DNA of 8,620 bases. Origin: Deinococcus sp. GTDB taxonomy: Bacteria; Deinococcota; Deinococci; Deinococcales; Deinococcaceae. Below are positions 1 to 8,502 of this stretch, piece by piece. The notes below the pieces were generated by a model. That model saw only the letters and a program-made list of their open reading frames with translations, was not told the origin of the DNA and did no database searches. Position 1 is the stretch's first letter; the number at the start of each line of letters is the position of its first letter. The translations under genes and the position numbers were made by a program. The DNA lies in NCBI GenBank assembly GCA_030524065.1, contig JAUNHF010000061.1:1-8620 (forward strand), read 5' to 3'.

Positions 1-620
1 AGGCGCAGCAGGTCACGCTGACCCTGCCGCCCCGCGCTTTCGCCCACTACGACCCCTTCTGGGGCCAGTGGCGCACCGAGGCCGGCGAGTGGCAGGTGCG
101 GATCGGGGCGTCGTCGCGTGATATCCGGGTGTGGTACCGCGTGGAGGTGGCCGGCGAGACGCTGGCGGGCAGCACTCTGGGCAGCGAATTGCCCGCCGGT
201 TACCGCCAGCCCAGCTTCCCGCTGCGGGTCAGCCAGCCGGATTTCCGGGCGCTGTACGGCCGCCCGCTGCCCGACAACCGCGACTACCGCAGCGGCATGT
301 ACACCGCCAACACGCCGCTGGACGCCATGCAGGAGCATCCGCTGGCGGCCGGCCTGTTTCAGGCGCTGGTGTGGCATCAGCGCGACCTGGTGGGCGATAC
401 CGGGGCCAGCATGAGCTCGGCGCACAACCTGCGCCAGCTGCCGCTGCGGGCCATGACCATGAATCCTGGCCTGACCGCCAACCCACCGCTGGCCCGCTTT
501 CTGGCCGAGGTGATCAACGGCCACTATGGCCCGGCCCTGGGCGAGCTGCGCCAGGCGCTGCGGCGCAGCTGGCACAAGCGCCGGCGCCAGATGGCGCCCC
601 CTGAGGCCAAGCAGCACTAG
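1..620 (+). CDS. Family 3 glycoside hydrolase (beta-glucosidase type), C-terminal part, cut by the window edge
   Basis: The reading frame is open from base 3 to the TAG at 618-620, giving 205 visible residues. The first ~45 match the fibronectin-III-like domain that closes GH3 beta-glucosidases: a LPPRAFAHYDP strand, then GEWQVRIGASSRDIR at about residues 28-42, the usual 'GxxxVxVGASSRDIR' signature. A further ~150 residues follow, including ALYGRPLPDN and, near the end, LPLRAMTMNPG and a FLAEVINGHYG helix. GH3 enzymes with this long tail are known in other bacteria, so the extension is not new. Family members release terminal beta-linked glucose or related sugars from oligosaccharides. The catalytic barrel and nucleophile lie upstream and cannot be checked. 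The last ~20 residues are basic (RRSWHKRRRQ). The gene converges on the binding-protein gene at 685 and is followed at once by a terminator hairpin. Family assignment is confident; substrate is unknown. Confidence 0.85.
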   Translation, partial: AQQVTLTLPPRAFAHYDPFWGQWRTEAGEWQVRIGASSRDIRVWYRVEVAGETLAGSTLGSELPAGYRQPSFPLRVSQPDFRALYGRPLPDNRDYRSGMYTANTPLDAMQEHPLAAGLFQALVWHQRDLVGDTGASMSSAHNLRQLPLRAMTMNPGLTANPPLARFLAEVINGHYGPALGELRQALRRSWHKRRRQMAPPEAKQH

Positions 621-628
621 GCCACGCA

Positions 629-672
629 GGAGGCGGGGCCAGCCAGGAACTGTTTCCTGCGGCCCCGCCTCC
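629..672. terminator. Bidirectional intrinsic terminator between convergent genes
   Basis: A perfect 12-bp inverted repeat (GGAGGCGGGGCC at 629-640, GGCCCCGCCTCC at 661-672) encloses a second perfect 6-bp repeat (CAGGAA at 644-649, TTCCTG at 654-659) with a 4-base CTGT loop. Only AGC on one side and C on the other interrupt the stem. It starts 8 bases after the GH3 stop and ends 12 bases before the stop of the opposing gene, so it can serve both. There is no long T-run on either side, so it may act as a strong hairpin barrier rather than a textbook U-tract terminator. Confidence 0.8.
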
Positions 673-684
673 CACTCAGCAGAC

Positions 685-1803
685 TTATTCGCCCAGGCTA
701 CGCACCACGCTGAGGTCCACCAGTTCAGCCAGGTCGGGCGTCTGGCGCGAGAACCCAGCTTCCTGGTTCAGGGCGGCGTACTCAGCCAGGGTGCCTTCGT
801 TCATCTCCCAGGTCACCTGCGTGCGGCTGAGTGCCTTTTGCAGTTCTTGATCGCTGGGGCGCTTGCCGGTCATCTCTTCAAGCTGCCGGGCCACGGCGGC
901 GCGGGCTTCGTCCGGCTGGTCCTGTACGGCGGTTACGGCCTGCCGGTGGGCGCTGAGCAGCGCGCGCAGGGTGCCGGGGTACTTTTCGGCGTAGTCGCGG
1001 TTCACCACCAGCACGGTGGAGGTGTAGTCGCCGCCCGCCCAGATGCCTTTTTCGTCTACCAGCAGCCTGGCGCCCTGGTTTTCCAGCACGGCACCCCAGG
1101 GTTCTTGCACCAGCGCGGCTTCCACCTGCCCACTGGCAAAGGCGGCGGGCATATCGGCGGGGTTGATCGGCACCACGGTCACGTCACCGCCTTCGTCGGC
1201 CGTCTTCAGGCCGTTTTCGTGCAGCAGGTGCCGCAGGCTGATGTCCTGGGTAGAGCCACGGGTGGGCACCGCCACCTTTTGCCCGGCCAGGTCGGTCACG
1301 GCCCTGGCCGCGCTGCCCGGATGAACCACCAGTACGGCGCCCGCGTTGGCGGCCCCAGCGTAGATCTTGAGCGGCACTCCCTGCATAAAGGCGTTCATGG
1401 CCGGGCCTGGGCCCACATAGGCCGCGTCCAGCGCACCGGCGGCGAAAGCTTCGTTGATCTGTGAGCCGTTGGCAAAGTGACTGACCTTCAGGCCCGTGTC
1501 GCCCAGGCTTTTGGTAAAGAAGCCCTGGTCCACGCCGACCAGCCCGGCGGCGTGGGTCACGTTGGGGAAGAGGCCCAGGCGCAGTTCGGGAGCCGCCGTG
1601 CCAGCCGCTGCGTCGGTACTGGCCGCATCCGCTGAGGAGGTGGTGGCCTGGGAAGAGGTGGCGGAGCCGCTGGCCCCGTTCTGCGTCTCTGCGCTTTGGG
1701 GCGAGCAGGCGGCCAGCAGGGCGCTTATCAGCAGGCCCAGTGAGAGGCGCAAACGGGAGGTCTGGGCGTGGGGGGCCCGCAGATGGGAAGGGGTCAGGGT
1801 CAT
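685..1803 (-). CDS. ABC transporter substrate-binding lipoprotein, SsuA/TauA/NMT1 class (sulfonate/nitrate type)
   Basis: This 372-residue protein is the extracytoplasmic ligand receptor of the importer encoded divergently at 2046-3682. The N-terminus has arginines at 17 and 19, a hydrophobic stretch ([14 protein letters not shown]) and a lipobox L30-A31-A32-C33, so Cys33 should be lipidated. A Ser/Ala/Thr-rich low-complexity tether covers about residues 34-70. The folded domain then starts with [20 protein letters not shown], typical of SsuA-like proteins ('FPNVTHAPALVG'), and continues with [13 protein letters not shown], a [11 protein letters not shown] segment, a [14 protein letters not shown] segment and [20 protein letters not shown], all in the usual order. 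The start at 1803 is supported by GGAGG (1810-1814 on the plus-strand map) six bases upstream. Length is slightly above the usual ~320-340, explained by the tether. Relatives bind aliphatic sulfonates, taurine, nitrate or thiamine precursors. The resemblance is best to sulfonate proteins, but the ligand is inferred. Confidence 0.88.
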   Translation of the reverse strand: MTLTPSHLRAPHAQTSRLRLSLGLLISALLAACSPQSAETQNGASGSATSSQATTSSADAASTDAAAGTAAPELRLGLFPNVTHAAGLVGVDQGFFTKSLGDTGLKVSHFANGSQINEAFAAGALDAAYVGPGPAMNAFMQGVPLKIYAGAANAGAVLVVHPGSAARAVTDLAGQKVAVPTRGSTQDISLRHLLHENGLKTADEGGDVTVVPINPADMPAAFASGQVEAALVQEPWGAVLENQGARLLVDEKGIWAGGDYTSTVLVVNRDYAEKYPGTLRALLSAHRQAVTAVQDQPDEARAAVARQLEEMTGKRPSDQELQKALSRTQVTWEMNEGTLAEYAALNQEAGFSRQTPDLAELVDLSVVRSLGE

Positions 1804-1809
1804 AAAAAT

Positions 1810-1814
1810 CCTCC
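1810..1814 (-). promoter_or_regulatory. Shine-Dalgarno of the binding-protein gene
   Basis: CCTCC on the plus strand reads GGAGG on the minus strand, six bases before the ATG at 1803-1801. This perfect site settles the start codon. It contrasts with the divergent permease gene, which has hardly any Shine-Dalgarno. Confidence 0.8.
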
Positions 1815-1915
1815 AGAGGACCGCGCAGAAAAGGCCAGGGGTAGCAGGTCAGGGGATGAAGGCAGGGCAAGGACAGAGGGAGCAGGAGCAAGCGGCGCAG
1901 ACGCCCAACCCCATG

Positions 1916-1941
1916 CGCCGCCACTGTACAGCCCAGCGGCG
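1916..1941. promoter_or_regulatory. GC-rich inverted repeat enclosing the palindrome CTGTACAG; candidate operator or hairpin
   Basis: CGCCGC (1916-1921) and GCGGCG (1936-1941) are perfect inverted repeats. The 14-base interval holds the perfect 8-bp palindrome CTGTACAG (1924-1931). It lies in the control region between the divergent binding-protein and permease genes, directly next to a second, AT-rich inverted repeat. This could be a regulator site or, in the transcript of the minus-strand gene, a leader hairpin. No specific regulator is recognised. Confidence 0.35.
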
Positions 1942-1943
1942 AT

Positions 1944-1990
1944 GAGGTATGGTTTAGCACTATATCTGCTATCTAGGCAAGCCATATCTC
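1944..1990. promoter_or_regulatory. AT-rich nested inverted repeat in the divergent promoter region; candidate operator/promoter
   Basis: GAGGTATGGTTT (1944-1955) and AAGCCATATCTC (1979-1990) match as inverted repeats at 10 of 12 positions; in RNA the two mismatches become G-U pairs. Inside, AGCA (1956-1959) and TGCT (1967-1970) form an inner stem. This is the only clearly AT-rich stretch in the 242-base gap and so the likeliest promoter location for both genes. Weak -10-like hexamers are TATAGT on the minus strand (1964-1959) and TATATC on the plus strand (1961-1966), but neither has a good -35 at standard spacing. The symmetry suggests a regulator dimer binding over both promoters. That role is inference. 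Confidence 0.4.
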
Positions 1991-2045
1991 CTGACCGTAC
2001 TCCTCACCCCCTCCCCGCCCTCTCTTCTCTCCTCTGGACGTGCCC

Positions 2046-2891
2046 ATGACTGACTCTGCTCCTCCCGTTTCGTCTTCTTCCTCTGGCGGTCCTGCCCGGG
2101 GGCCGGGCCGCTGGAAGGCGCTCGGCTGGCAACTGGGCGGCCTGGTGGCGCTGCTGGCCGTCTGGTGGCTGGTCACCGATGGGCTGCGGCTGTACCCGCC
2201 CTATGTGTTTCCTAGCCCCAGCGCCGTATGGGCCGAAATCAGCTACGGGCTGTGGGGCACGGGGCCGCAGGATGGCAAGCTGCTGAACTCGGTGCTGGGC
2301 AGCCTGCGCCGGGTGCTGACCGGCTACGCGCTGGCCCTGCTGGTGGGCGGCGGCCTGGGCGTGCTGATGGGCATCTGGGCGCCGCTGCGGGCCACGCTGG
2401 GCGCTTACCTCACCGGCATTCAGAGCGTGCCAAGCATCGCTTTTGTGCCGTTTGCCATCCTGTTTTTTGGGCTCAATGAGCGGGCGGTGCTGGCCGTGGT
2501 ACTTCTTGAAGCGCTGATTCCGGTGTCGCTGGCCGTGTCGGGTGCCCTGCTGAACGTACCCCCGGCGCTGCGGGTGGCCGGGCGGACCCTGGGTGCCAGT
2601 GGCCCAGCCCTCACGCTGCGGGTGCTGCTGCCGGCGGCGTTGCCCAGTATTCTGGGCGGGCTGAGGACCGCCTGGAGCTTTGCCTGGCGGGCGCTGATCG
2701 GCGGCGAACTGCTGATTGCGGGGGCCGGCAGCCTGGGCGAACAGCTGGAAGTGGGGCGCAACACCGCCAACGTGGCGCTGGTTCTGGCGACCATTCTGAT
2801 TATCGGCCTGATCGGTGGCCTGTTTGACGCCCTGCTGCGCCGCGTAGAAACCCGCGTGCGGCGCGACTATGGCCTGGAGGTAAACGCATGA
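2046..2891 (+). CDS. ABC transporter permease, SsuC/TauC/NrtB class
   Basis: This 281-residue inner-membrane protein is the transmembrane subunit of the importer. A Ser/Pro-rich cytoplasmic N-terminus is followed by a first membrane helix (about residues 28-46, [14 protein letters not shown]), then [13 protein letters not shown], typical of this family. More hydrophobic segments follow: [29 protein letters not shown] with [18 protein letters not shown], and a C-terminal [18 protein letters not shown]. The ATPase-contacting loop is clear at about residues 178-200 (AGRTLGASG, then VLLPAALP), matching the EAA-x3-G-x9-I-x-LP consensus in spacing. I chose ATG 2046 over GTG 2040 because the only purine cluster, GGA at 2036-2038, is seven bases from the ATG but touches the GTG. 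Initiation looks weak, after a long pyrimidine tract. The stop overlaps the ATPase start as ATGA, so the two are translationally coupled. Family sure, substrate not. Confidence 0.88.
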   Translation: MTDSAPPVSSSSSGGPARGPGRWKALGWQLGGLVALLAVWWLVTDGLRLYPPYVFPSPSAVWAEISYGLWGTGPQDGKLLNSVLGSLRRVLTGYALALLVGGGLGVLMGIWAPLRATLGAYLTGIQSVPSIAFVPFAILFFGLNERAVLAVVLLEALIPVSLAVSGALLNVPPALRVAGRTLGASGPALTLRVLLPAALPSILGGLRTAWSFAWRALIGGELLIAGAGSLGEQLEVGRNTANVALVLATILIIGLIGGLFDALLRRVETRVRRDYGLEVNA

Positions 2892-3682
2892 CCCGTCCTG
2901 AATTCGCCGCCAGCCATCCCGGCCAGAGCGCACCTGCTCCGGCTGCACCTGCCCAGCCCGCCCCTCTCCAGACTGGCGCCGAGCTGAGCGTGCAGGGCGT
3001 CACCTACCGCTACCGCGCAGGCCGCAGCGCCTCTGGGGGGTCGGCCAGCGGCGGGGTCGGCCCGCTGGACTTCCGGGTGGCGCCCGGCGAATTCCTGTGC
3101 ATCGTGGGGCCGTCGGGCAGCGGTAAAAGTACCCTGCTGGGGCTCCTGGCTGGCTTCTTGTCCCCTCAGCGCGGTGAGATTCGCTTGGGCGGTGAGGTGG
3201 TGCGCGGCCCCCACTCCCGCCTGACCCTGGTGCAGCAGGAACCGGCGCTGTTTCCCTGGCTGACGGTAGAGGGCAATGTGCGCTTCGGGCTGCGGGGCCT
3301 GCCGCGCGGCGAGCAGGAGAACCGGGTGCAGGACAGCTTGGCGCTGGTGGGGCTGCACGACCTGGGCCGCCGCCGCGTACACGAGCTGAGCGGCGGCCAA
3401 AGGCAGCGGGTCAGCTTGGCCCGTGCCCTGGCAACCCATCCCGGCGTGCTGCTGCTGGATGAACCCTTTAGTGCGCTGGACGTGGCAACCCGCGAGCGCC
3501 TGAGCAGCGAACTGCTGGACATCTGGCGGCGGCGCGGCGTCACGGTGGTGTTTGTGACCCACCACCTGGAAGAAGCGCTGACGTTGGGCGAACGGGTCAT
3601 CGCCCTGCGCGGGGGAGCGGCTGCGTTGGACGCTCCCACTGCCGGCCTGAGCCTGCCGGAGCTGGAGGCCGCGCTGCGGTAG
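2888..3682 (+). CDS. ABC transporter ATP-binding protein, SsuB/TauB/NrtD class
   Basis: This 264-residue cytoplasmic ATPase powers the importer with the permease just upstream. All nucleotide-binding motifs are intact: Walker [10 protein letters not shown] at 74-82, a Q-loop [12 protein letters not shown], the signature LSGGQRQR starting at 167, Walker B LLLDEP with Asp191 and Glu192, the D-loop SALD and the switch histidine His225 in VTHH. The '[11 protein letters not shown]' sequence after the Q-loop is common in nitrate/sulfonate/taurine ATPases. The start has GGAGG (2876-2880) seven bases upstream and overlaps the permease stop by four bases. Unusual for the family is a Pro/Ala-rich N-terminal stretch of about 30 residues before the first strand ([11 protein letters not shown]), plus a small [10 protein letters not shown] duplication before the second strand. 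The gene ends nine bases from the stop of the convergent permease remnant. Confidence 0.9.
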   Translation: MTRPEFAASHPGQSAPAPAAPAQPAPLQTGAELSVQGVTYRYRAGRSASGGSASGGVGPLDFRVAPGEFLCIVGPSGSGKSTLLGLLAGFLSPQRGEIRLGGEVVRGPHSRLTLVQQEPALFPWLTVEGNVRFGLRGLPRGEQENRVQDSLALVGLHDLGRRRVHELSGGQRQRVSLARALATHPGVLLLDEPFSALDVATRERLSSELLDIWRRRGVTVVFVTHHLEEALTLGERVIALRGGAAALDAPTAGLSLPELEAALR

Positions 3683-3691
3683 GGCGCCGCC

Positions 3692-4755
3692 TCAGCCGCT
3701 TACTTTCGGCAGCAGACCCAGTCCCATCAGCAGCGGGACCAGCAGCAGCAGGGCGCCCACCAGGGGAATCAGCCAGAGCAGGGCCGGTCCTCCTGGCAGC
3801 CGGATGTCCTGTCCCTGCTTCCGGGCATGACGGACCAGGACGAACGGCAGCAGAATGCTGTAAATGACTGCCATCAACCCGCTGTAAGACAGCAGCACCA
3901 CAAAGGCGCCCGGCACCAGCAGCGTGATCAGCGCCGGCGGCACCAGCGTCAGCAGCATGATGGGCCAGCCGCGCCGGTCCCCCCGCCGGGCAATGCTCGG
4001 GAAGCTGTCGCGCAGGCTGTCGGTGAGCGAAAGGCCGATCCCCAGAAACGACGTGGTGAGCGCCAGTCCAGCGAAGAGGTCCATGCCGCCGCCCAGCAGC
4101 CGGTTGCCGGTGGCCGCCGTGACCAGGGCGCTCAGTTCGCCCAGCGAGGTCAGGCGGCTCAGCTGAGTCTGCGGAACCAGCCCGTGAATAGCCAACTGCC
4201 ACACCAGATAGGCAGCCAGGGGAATGCCGGTGCCCCACAGCACGGCGCGGCGCAGCTCTGCCGGGTCATTGTCCAAGAACTCCGCGATGGACGGCAGCAC
4301 CACATGAAAGCTATAGGCCGTCACGAACACCGGCAGGATAGACAGGGCCAAGCCCAGCTCCTGCGGCGGGGCGCCCAGGTGGCCCAGGCTGACCCGGGGC
4401 AGCATCAGCGCCAGCAGCCCACCGAACACCAGCAGCTGCACCGGGAACAGCCAGCGATTGACCCCGTCCACCCCGCACACCCCCTGCTTGACGATCAGAT
4501 AAACCGCGCCGGCTTGCCGTGGGCCTGGTCCGCCAGGGTCGAGAAGCCTTCTGTGGCCGAGTGGTGGCGGTAAACCTCCAGAAACATCAGCGCGGTGTAG
4601 TAGGTCAGCCCCCAGACCGCCACCAGCCCCAGCGCCGTGAGGCCGAAGCCGGCCCTGGACGTGGTCAGCGGCATAGCCAGCATCCCCGCCCCCAGCGTCG
4701 TTCCGGCAATCAGCATCACCGCGCCCCATGTTTTACCTTTTGCCCGCTGCGTCAT
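3692..4755 (-). pseudogene. Broken aromatic amino acid permease (TyrP/Aaa_trans type) with out-of-frame internal deletion
   Basis: Two minus-strand frames together cover most of a tyrosine/tryptophan-type permease. The first (ATG 4755 to TGA 4497-4495, 86 residues) carries the family hallmark GTTLGAGMLAMPL in helix 1, then helix 2 (LVAVWGLTYYTALMFLEVYRH) and TLADQAHGKPARF. The rest is in another frame, from about 4508 to the TGA at 3694-3692. It has VNRWLFPVQLLVFGGLLALM, then YSFHVVLPSIAEFLD, then LALTTSFLGIGLSLTD, and ends GLLPKVSG, as in E. coli TyrP. Compared from memory with E. coli TyrP (403 residues), about 50 residues covering helices 3-4 are missing. The total length of 1064 bases is ~148 short of a full gene, agreeing with one deletion that also shifts frame. 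No Shine-Dalgarno is seen. It sits 38 bases downstream of metH on the same strand. An assembly error is possible but would have to remove ~150 bases. Confidence 0.8.
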
Positions 4756-4793
4756 AGGGAATCACTGTAGCAGCTGCCCCCGCGCTCCTGGCC

Positions 4794-7700
4794 CTACTCG
4801 GCCAGGTTGGGCCGCAGCCAGCGCCGCGCCTCATCCATGCTCCAGCCTTTGCGGGCGGCGTAGTCCTCCAGCTGGTCGGTGCCGATTTTGCCCACGCCAA
4901 AGTAGGTGCTGCCCGGGTGAGCAAAGTACAGGCCCGACACCGCCGAGGGAGGGGTCATGGCATAGCTTTCGGTGAGGTCCAGACCGGCCAGTTCGCGGGC
5001 TTGCAGCAGGCCGAACAGCGTGCCCTTCTCGGTGTGGTCGGGGCAGGCCGGGTAGCCGGGCGCCGGGCGAATGCCCTGGTAGCGCTCCCGAATCAGGTCG
5101 TCGCTGCTCAGGTCTTCGTCTGGCGCGTAGCCCCACAGCTCGCGGCGGACCTGCCGGTGCAGCGCCTCGGCAAAAGCTTCGGCCAGCCGGTCGGCCAGCA
5201 GCCCGGTCATGATCGCCGCGTAGTCGTCGTGGCGGGCCTTGTGACCGGCTATGATCTCCTCGGCGCCGTGAATGCCCACCGCAAAGCCGCCCACATAGTC
5301 GCCTGACGGCGCCACAAAGTCGGCCAGGGCGCGGTTGGGACGGCCTTCACGCTGCTGCGCTTGCTGCCGCAGGGTGTGCAGGGTGGCTCCCTCTTCGCGG
5401 CGGGTATCGTCCGTAAACAGTTGAATATCGTCGCCCCGGCGCTCGGCGGGCCAGAAGCCGACCACGCCCCGCGCTTGTAGCTGGCCGCTTTCCACCAGAG
5501 CATTGAGCGTCTGCTGGGCGTCGGCGTACAGGGTGCGGGCCTGCTCGCCTACCACCTCATCCTCCAGAATCTGCGGAAAGCGTCCGGCCAGTTCCCAGCC
5601 GATAAAAAACGGGTTCCAGTCAATAAACGGCAGCAGCGCTTTCAAGTTGAAAGTCACCGGCTGCGCCCCCAGAAAGCTGGGCCGAACCGGCGCGTAGCTC
5701 AGCTGGGGAGCGCCCGCCCGCGCCTGCGCCAGCGGCAGCAGCTGGCGGCGTTCACCGCGCAGTGCGAACTGCTCGCGGGCCTGGGCGTACTGCCCGGCCA
5801 CTTCTTCGGCAAGGCCGGGCCGCTCCTGCTCGCTGATGGCGCGGGCCGTGACACCTACGCTGCGGCTGGCATCCAGCACATGTACGGTCAGGCCGTCGTA
5901 CTGCGGGGCGATTTTTACGGCCGTATGCACCCGGCTGGTGGTGGCCCCGCCGATCAGCAGCGGCAGGCCGCCGTTCTTCTTGCCCAGGCCCCGGCGCTGC
6001 ATTTCCTCGGCCACACCGACCATTTCGTCCAGGCTGGGCGTAATCAGGCCCGAAAGCCCGATGATGTCGGCCTGCAGGCGCTCGGCTTCGTCCAGAATGC
6101 GCTCGGTCGGCACCATCACGCCGAGGTCATGAACTTCAAAGCCGTTGCAGGCCAGCACCACCCCCACGATATTCTTGCCGATGTCGTGCACGTCGCCCTT
6201 GACAGTCGCCAGCACCACCCGCCCGGCGCTTTGGCGCTGGCCCGCGCCTTCTTGCAAGAAGGGTTCCAGGTGGGCCACCGCCTGCTTCATCACGCGGGCT
6301 GACTTGACCACCTGTGGCAAAAACATCTTGCCGCTGCCGAACAGGTCACCCACCACGTTCATGCCGTCCATCAGCGGGCCTTCGATCACGGCCAGCGGAC
6401 TGCCCAGCTCCAGCCGGGCTGCCTCGGCATCCTCCACGATGAATTCGTTGATGCCGCGCACCAGCGCGTGTTCCAGGCGCTTCTCGACCGGCTGTTCCCG
6501 CCAGGCCAGGTCGCGCTCCTTTTTGGCTCCCCCACCCGACACATGCTCGCTGTATTCCAGCAGCCGCTCGGTGGCGTCGGGGCGGCGGGCCAGCAGCACG
6601 TCTTCCACCTTCTCCAGCAGCTCCGGCTCGATTTCGCTGTACACCTCCAGCGTGCTGGGGTTCACGATGCCCATGTCCATCCCGGCCTGGCGGGCGTGAT
6701 ACAGGAAGGCTGCGTTCATCGCCTCGCGCACCGCCGAGTTGCCCCGGAACGAGAACGACACGTTGCTTACCCCGCCGCTGACCAGGGCGCCGGGCAAGTT
6801 GGCCTTGATCCAGCGGGTCGCCTCAAAAAAGTCCAGGGCGTAGCGGTCGTGCTCAGGAATGCCGGTGCCCACCGGAAAAATGTTGGGGTCAAAAATGATG
6901 TCCTGGGGTGGAAAGCCGTGCGCCGTCAGCAGGTCGTAGGCGCGCTGGCAAATGGCGATGCGCCGCTCGTAGGTATCGGCTTGGCCCTGCTCGTCAAAGG
7001 CCATCACCACCGCCGCCGCCCCGTAACGCCGCAGCACGCCCGCTTGGCGCAGAAATTCGGCTTCGCCTTCCTTGAGCGAAATGGAGTTGACCACCGCCTT
7101 GCCCTGTACCCGTTTCAGGCCCGCTTCAATCACGCTAAAGCGGCTGGAATCCAGCATGATCGGCACGCGGGCAATGTCCGGCTCGGAGGCGACCAGGTTC
7201 AGGAATTCCACCATCGCTTCTTGCGAGTCCAGCATCGCCTCATCCATGTTGATGTCAATGATCTGGGCGCCGCCCTCCACCTGCTCGCGGGCTACGTCCA
7301 GCGCTTCATCAAACTGGCGGTCACGGATCAGGCGCAGGAAGCGGCGCGACCCGGTGACGTTGGTGCGCTCGCCCATATTGAGAAAGTTGGACTCGGGGCG
7401 CAGGATGAGGGGCTCCAGGCCGGAATAGGTGGGCAGGCCCGAAGGAGCCGGGGGGGTGCGGGGGGCGTGGCGCTGTGCCGCCTCGGCAAAAGCGCGGATG
7501 TGCTCCGGGGTCGTGCCGCAGCACCCACCGACGATGTTCACCCAGCCCTGTTCCAGCCACTCGTCCATCACCTCCAGCATGCTCTGCGGGGTTTCGTCGT
7601 AGCCGCCCAGAGCGTTGGGCAGGCCGGCATTGGGGTAGGCACTGGTGAAAAAGGGCGTGCTCGCTGAGAGTTCCTGCACGTGCTGGCGCAGTTCGGCTGG

Positions 7701-8489
7701 GCCGAGCGCGCAGTTCAGGCCCACCGACAGCAGCGGCAGGTGCGAGATAGACGCCAGAAAAGCGCCCAGCGTCTGCCCGGACAGCGTGCGCCCCGAAGCG
7801 TCGGTGATGGTGCCCGACACCATGATGGGCACCTGCCGGCCCTGCTCGGCAAAAACTTCTTCAGCGGCGTACAGGGCCGCTTTGGCATTGAGCGTATCGA
7901 ACACCGTCTCGACCAGCAGGGCGTCCACGCCACCGTCCAGCAGGCCGCGAATCTGCTCGCTGTAGCTGCTGACCAGCTCATCAAAGGTCACGGCGCGGAA
8001 ACCGGGGCGGTTCACGTCCGGCGACATGCTGGCCGTGCGGTTGGTCGGCCCGATGGCTCCGGCGACCCAGCGCGGGCGCTCCGGAGTGCTGTAGCGCTTA
8101 GCGGCGCGGCGGGCCAGCCCCGCGCCCTGTACATTCAGCTCGTAAATCAGGTCGTCCACACCGTATTCGGCCAGGCCCAGGCGCGAGCTGGAAAAGGTGT
8201 TGGTCTCGGCAATATCCGCGCCCGCCTCAAAGTAGGCCGCGTGAATCTCCTCAATGATGTCCGGCTGCGTGAGTGTCAGCAGGTCATTGGCGCCTTGCAG
8301 CGGCAGCGGGTGGTCCCTAAGCCGCTCGCCCCGGAAGTCGGCTTCAGTGAGCTTATGGCGCTGAATCATGGTGCCCATTGCGCCGTCCAGAATCAGTACG
8401 CGCTCGCGCAGGGCACGCTGAAGCGGATGGTCGCCTGGGCCGTTTTGTGCGGAAAATGATGACTGGGAAGCAGGGAAAATCTGGGTCAT
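4794..8489 (-). CDS. metH: Cobalamin-dependent methionine synthase
   Basis: This complete 1231-residue enzyme (E. coli MetH is 1227) transfers the methyl group of 5-methyltetrahydrofolate through cobalamin to homocysteine, making methionine and tetrahydrofolate in the cytoplasm. Domains in order: homocysteine-binding barrel (~28-340) with zinc ligands Cys260 (GLNCALGP) and Cys323-Cys324 ([10 protein letters not shown]); pterin-binding barrel (~368-630) starting [15 protein letters not shown]; helical cap (~655-750); B12 domain (~755-890) with DVHDIGKN, where His768 is the lower cobalt ligand, plus [13 protein letters not shown] and GGATTS; and the AdoMet reactivation domain (~910-1220) with [12 protein letters not shown] starting at Arg1141. 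All landmark residues are present, so it should be active and able to reactivate oxidised cobalamin. The start has AGGA eight bases upstream. Downstream on the same strand, after 38 bases, is a decayed permease. The organism must make or import cobalamin. Confidence 0.98.
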   Translation of the reverse strand: MTQIFPASQSSFSAQNGPGDHPLQRALRERVLILDGAMGTMIQRHKLTEADFRGERLRDHPLPLQGANDLLTLTQPDIIEEIHAAYFEAGADIAETNTFSSSRLGLAEYGVDDLIYELNVQGAGLARRAAKRYSTPERPRWVAGAIGPTNRTASMSPDVNRPGFRAVTFDELVSSYSEQIRGLLDGGVDALLVETVFDTLNAKAALYAAEEVFAEQGRQVPIMVSGTITDASGRTLSGQTLGAFLASISHLPLLSVGLNCALGPAELRQHVQELSASTPFFTSAYPNAGLPNALGGYDETPQSMLEVMDEWLEQGWVNIVGGCCGTTPEHIRAFAEAAQRHAPRTPPAPSGLPTYSGLEPLILRPESNFLNMGERTNVTGSRRFLRLIRDRQFDEALDVAREQVEGGAQIIDINMDEAMLDSQEAMVEFLNLVASEPDIARVPIMLDSSRFSVIEAGLKRVQGKAVVNSISLKEGEAEFLRQAGVLRRYGAAAVVMAFDEQGQADTYERRIAICQRAYDLLTAHGFPPQDIIFDPNIFPVGTGIPEHDRYALDFFEATRWIKANLPGALVSGGVSNVSFSFRGNSAVREAMNAAFLYHARQAGMDMGIVNPSTLEVYSEIEPELLEKVEDVLLARRPDATERLLEYSEHVSGGGAKKERDLAWREQPVEKRLEHALVRGINEFIVEDAEAARLELGSPLAVIEGPLMDGMNVVGDLFGSGKMFLPQVVKSARVMKQAVAHLEPFLQEGAGQRQSAGRVVLATVKGDVHDIGKNIVGVVLACNGFEVHDLGVMVPTERILDEAERLQADIIGLSGLITPSLDEMVGVAEEMQRRGLGKKNGGLPLLIGGATTSRVHTAVKIAPQYDGLTVHVLDASRSVGVTARAISEQERPGLAEEVAGQYAQAREQFALRGERRQLLPLAQARAGAPQLSYAPVRPSFLGAQPVTFNLKALLPFIDWNPFFIGWELAGRFPQILEDEVVGEQARTLYADAQQTLNALVESGQLQARGVVGFWPAERRGDDIQLFTDDTRREEGATLHTLRQQAQQREGRPNRALADFVAPSGDYVGGFAVGIHGAEEIIAGHKARHDDYAAIMTGLLADRLAEAFAEALHRQVRRELWGYAPDEDLSSDDLIRERYQGIRPAPGYPACPDHTEKGTLFGLLQARELAGLDLTESYAMTPPSAVSGLYFAHPGSTYFGVGKIGTDQLEDYAARKGWSMDEARRWLRPNLAE

Positions 8490-8491
8490 GG

Positions 8492-8502
8492 CAGGAATCC
8501 TG
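8492..8502 (-). promoter_or_regulatory. metH Shine-Dalgarno inside a perfect palindrome
   Basis: On the minus strand CAGGATTCCTG is an 11-base palindrome (five-base arms around one base). Its AGGA is the only purine-rich site upstream of the metH ATG, eight bases away. In RNA the tight loop would allow only a short stem, so any masking of the site would be weak. It could instead pair with upstream leader sequence. Confidence 0.45.

Noticed and set aside
526..1464. A long plus-strand frame across the GH3 end, the terminator and the opposite strand of the binding protein
   Set aside because: It runs through a terminator and two well-supported genes in other frames, and resembles no known protein.
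1804..2045. TPP riboswitch in front of either importer gene
   Set aside because: No CTGAGA-type thi-box core in a sensible orientation; only a chance CTGACC at 1991-1996.
2004..2948. A 314-codon minus-strand frame opposite the permease
   Set aside because: Gln/Arg/His-rich shadow of a clearly recognised membrane protein gene.
3660..3720. Terminator between the convergent ATPase and permease remnant
   Set aside because: Short GC-rich complementary patches exist, but no continuous stem longer than chance and no T-run.
6468..7667. A 399-codon open frame on the plus strand opposite metH
   Set aside because: It is antisense to the conserved pterin and homocysteine domains, has a composition typical of reverse-complemented GC-rich code (many His, Gln, Arg, Ala), and shows no recognisable domain.
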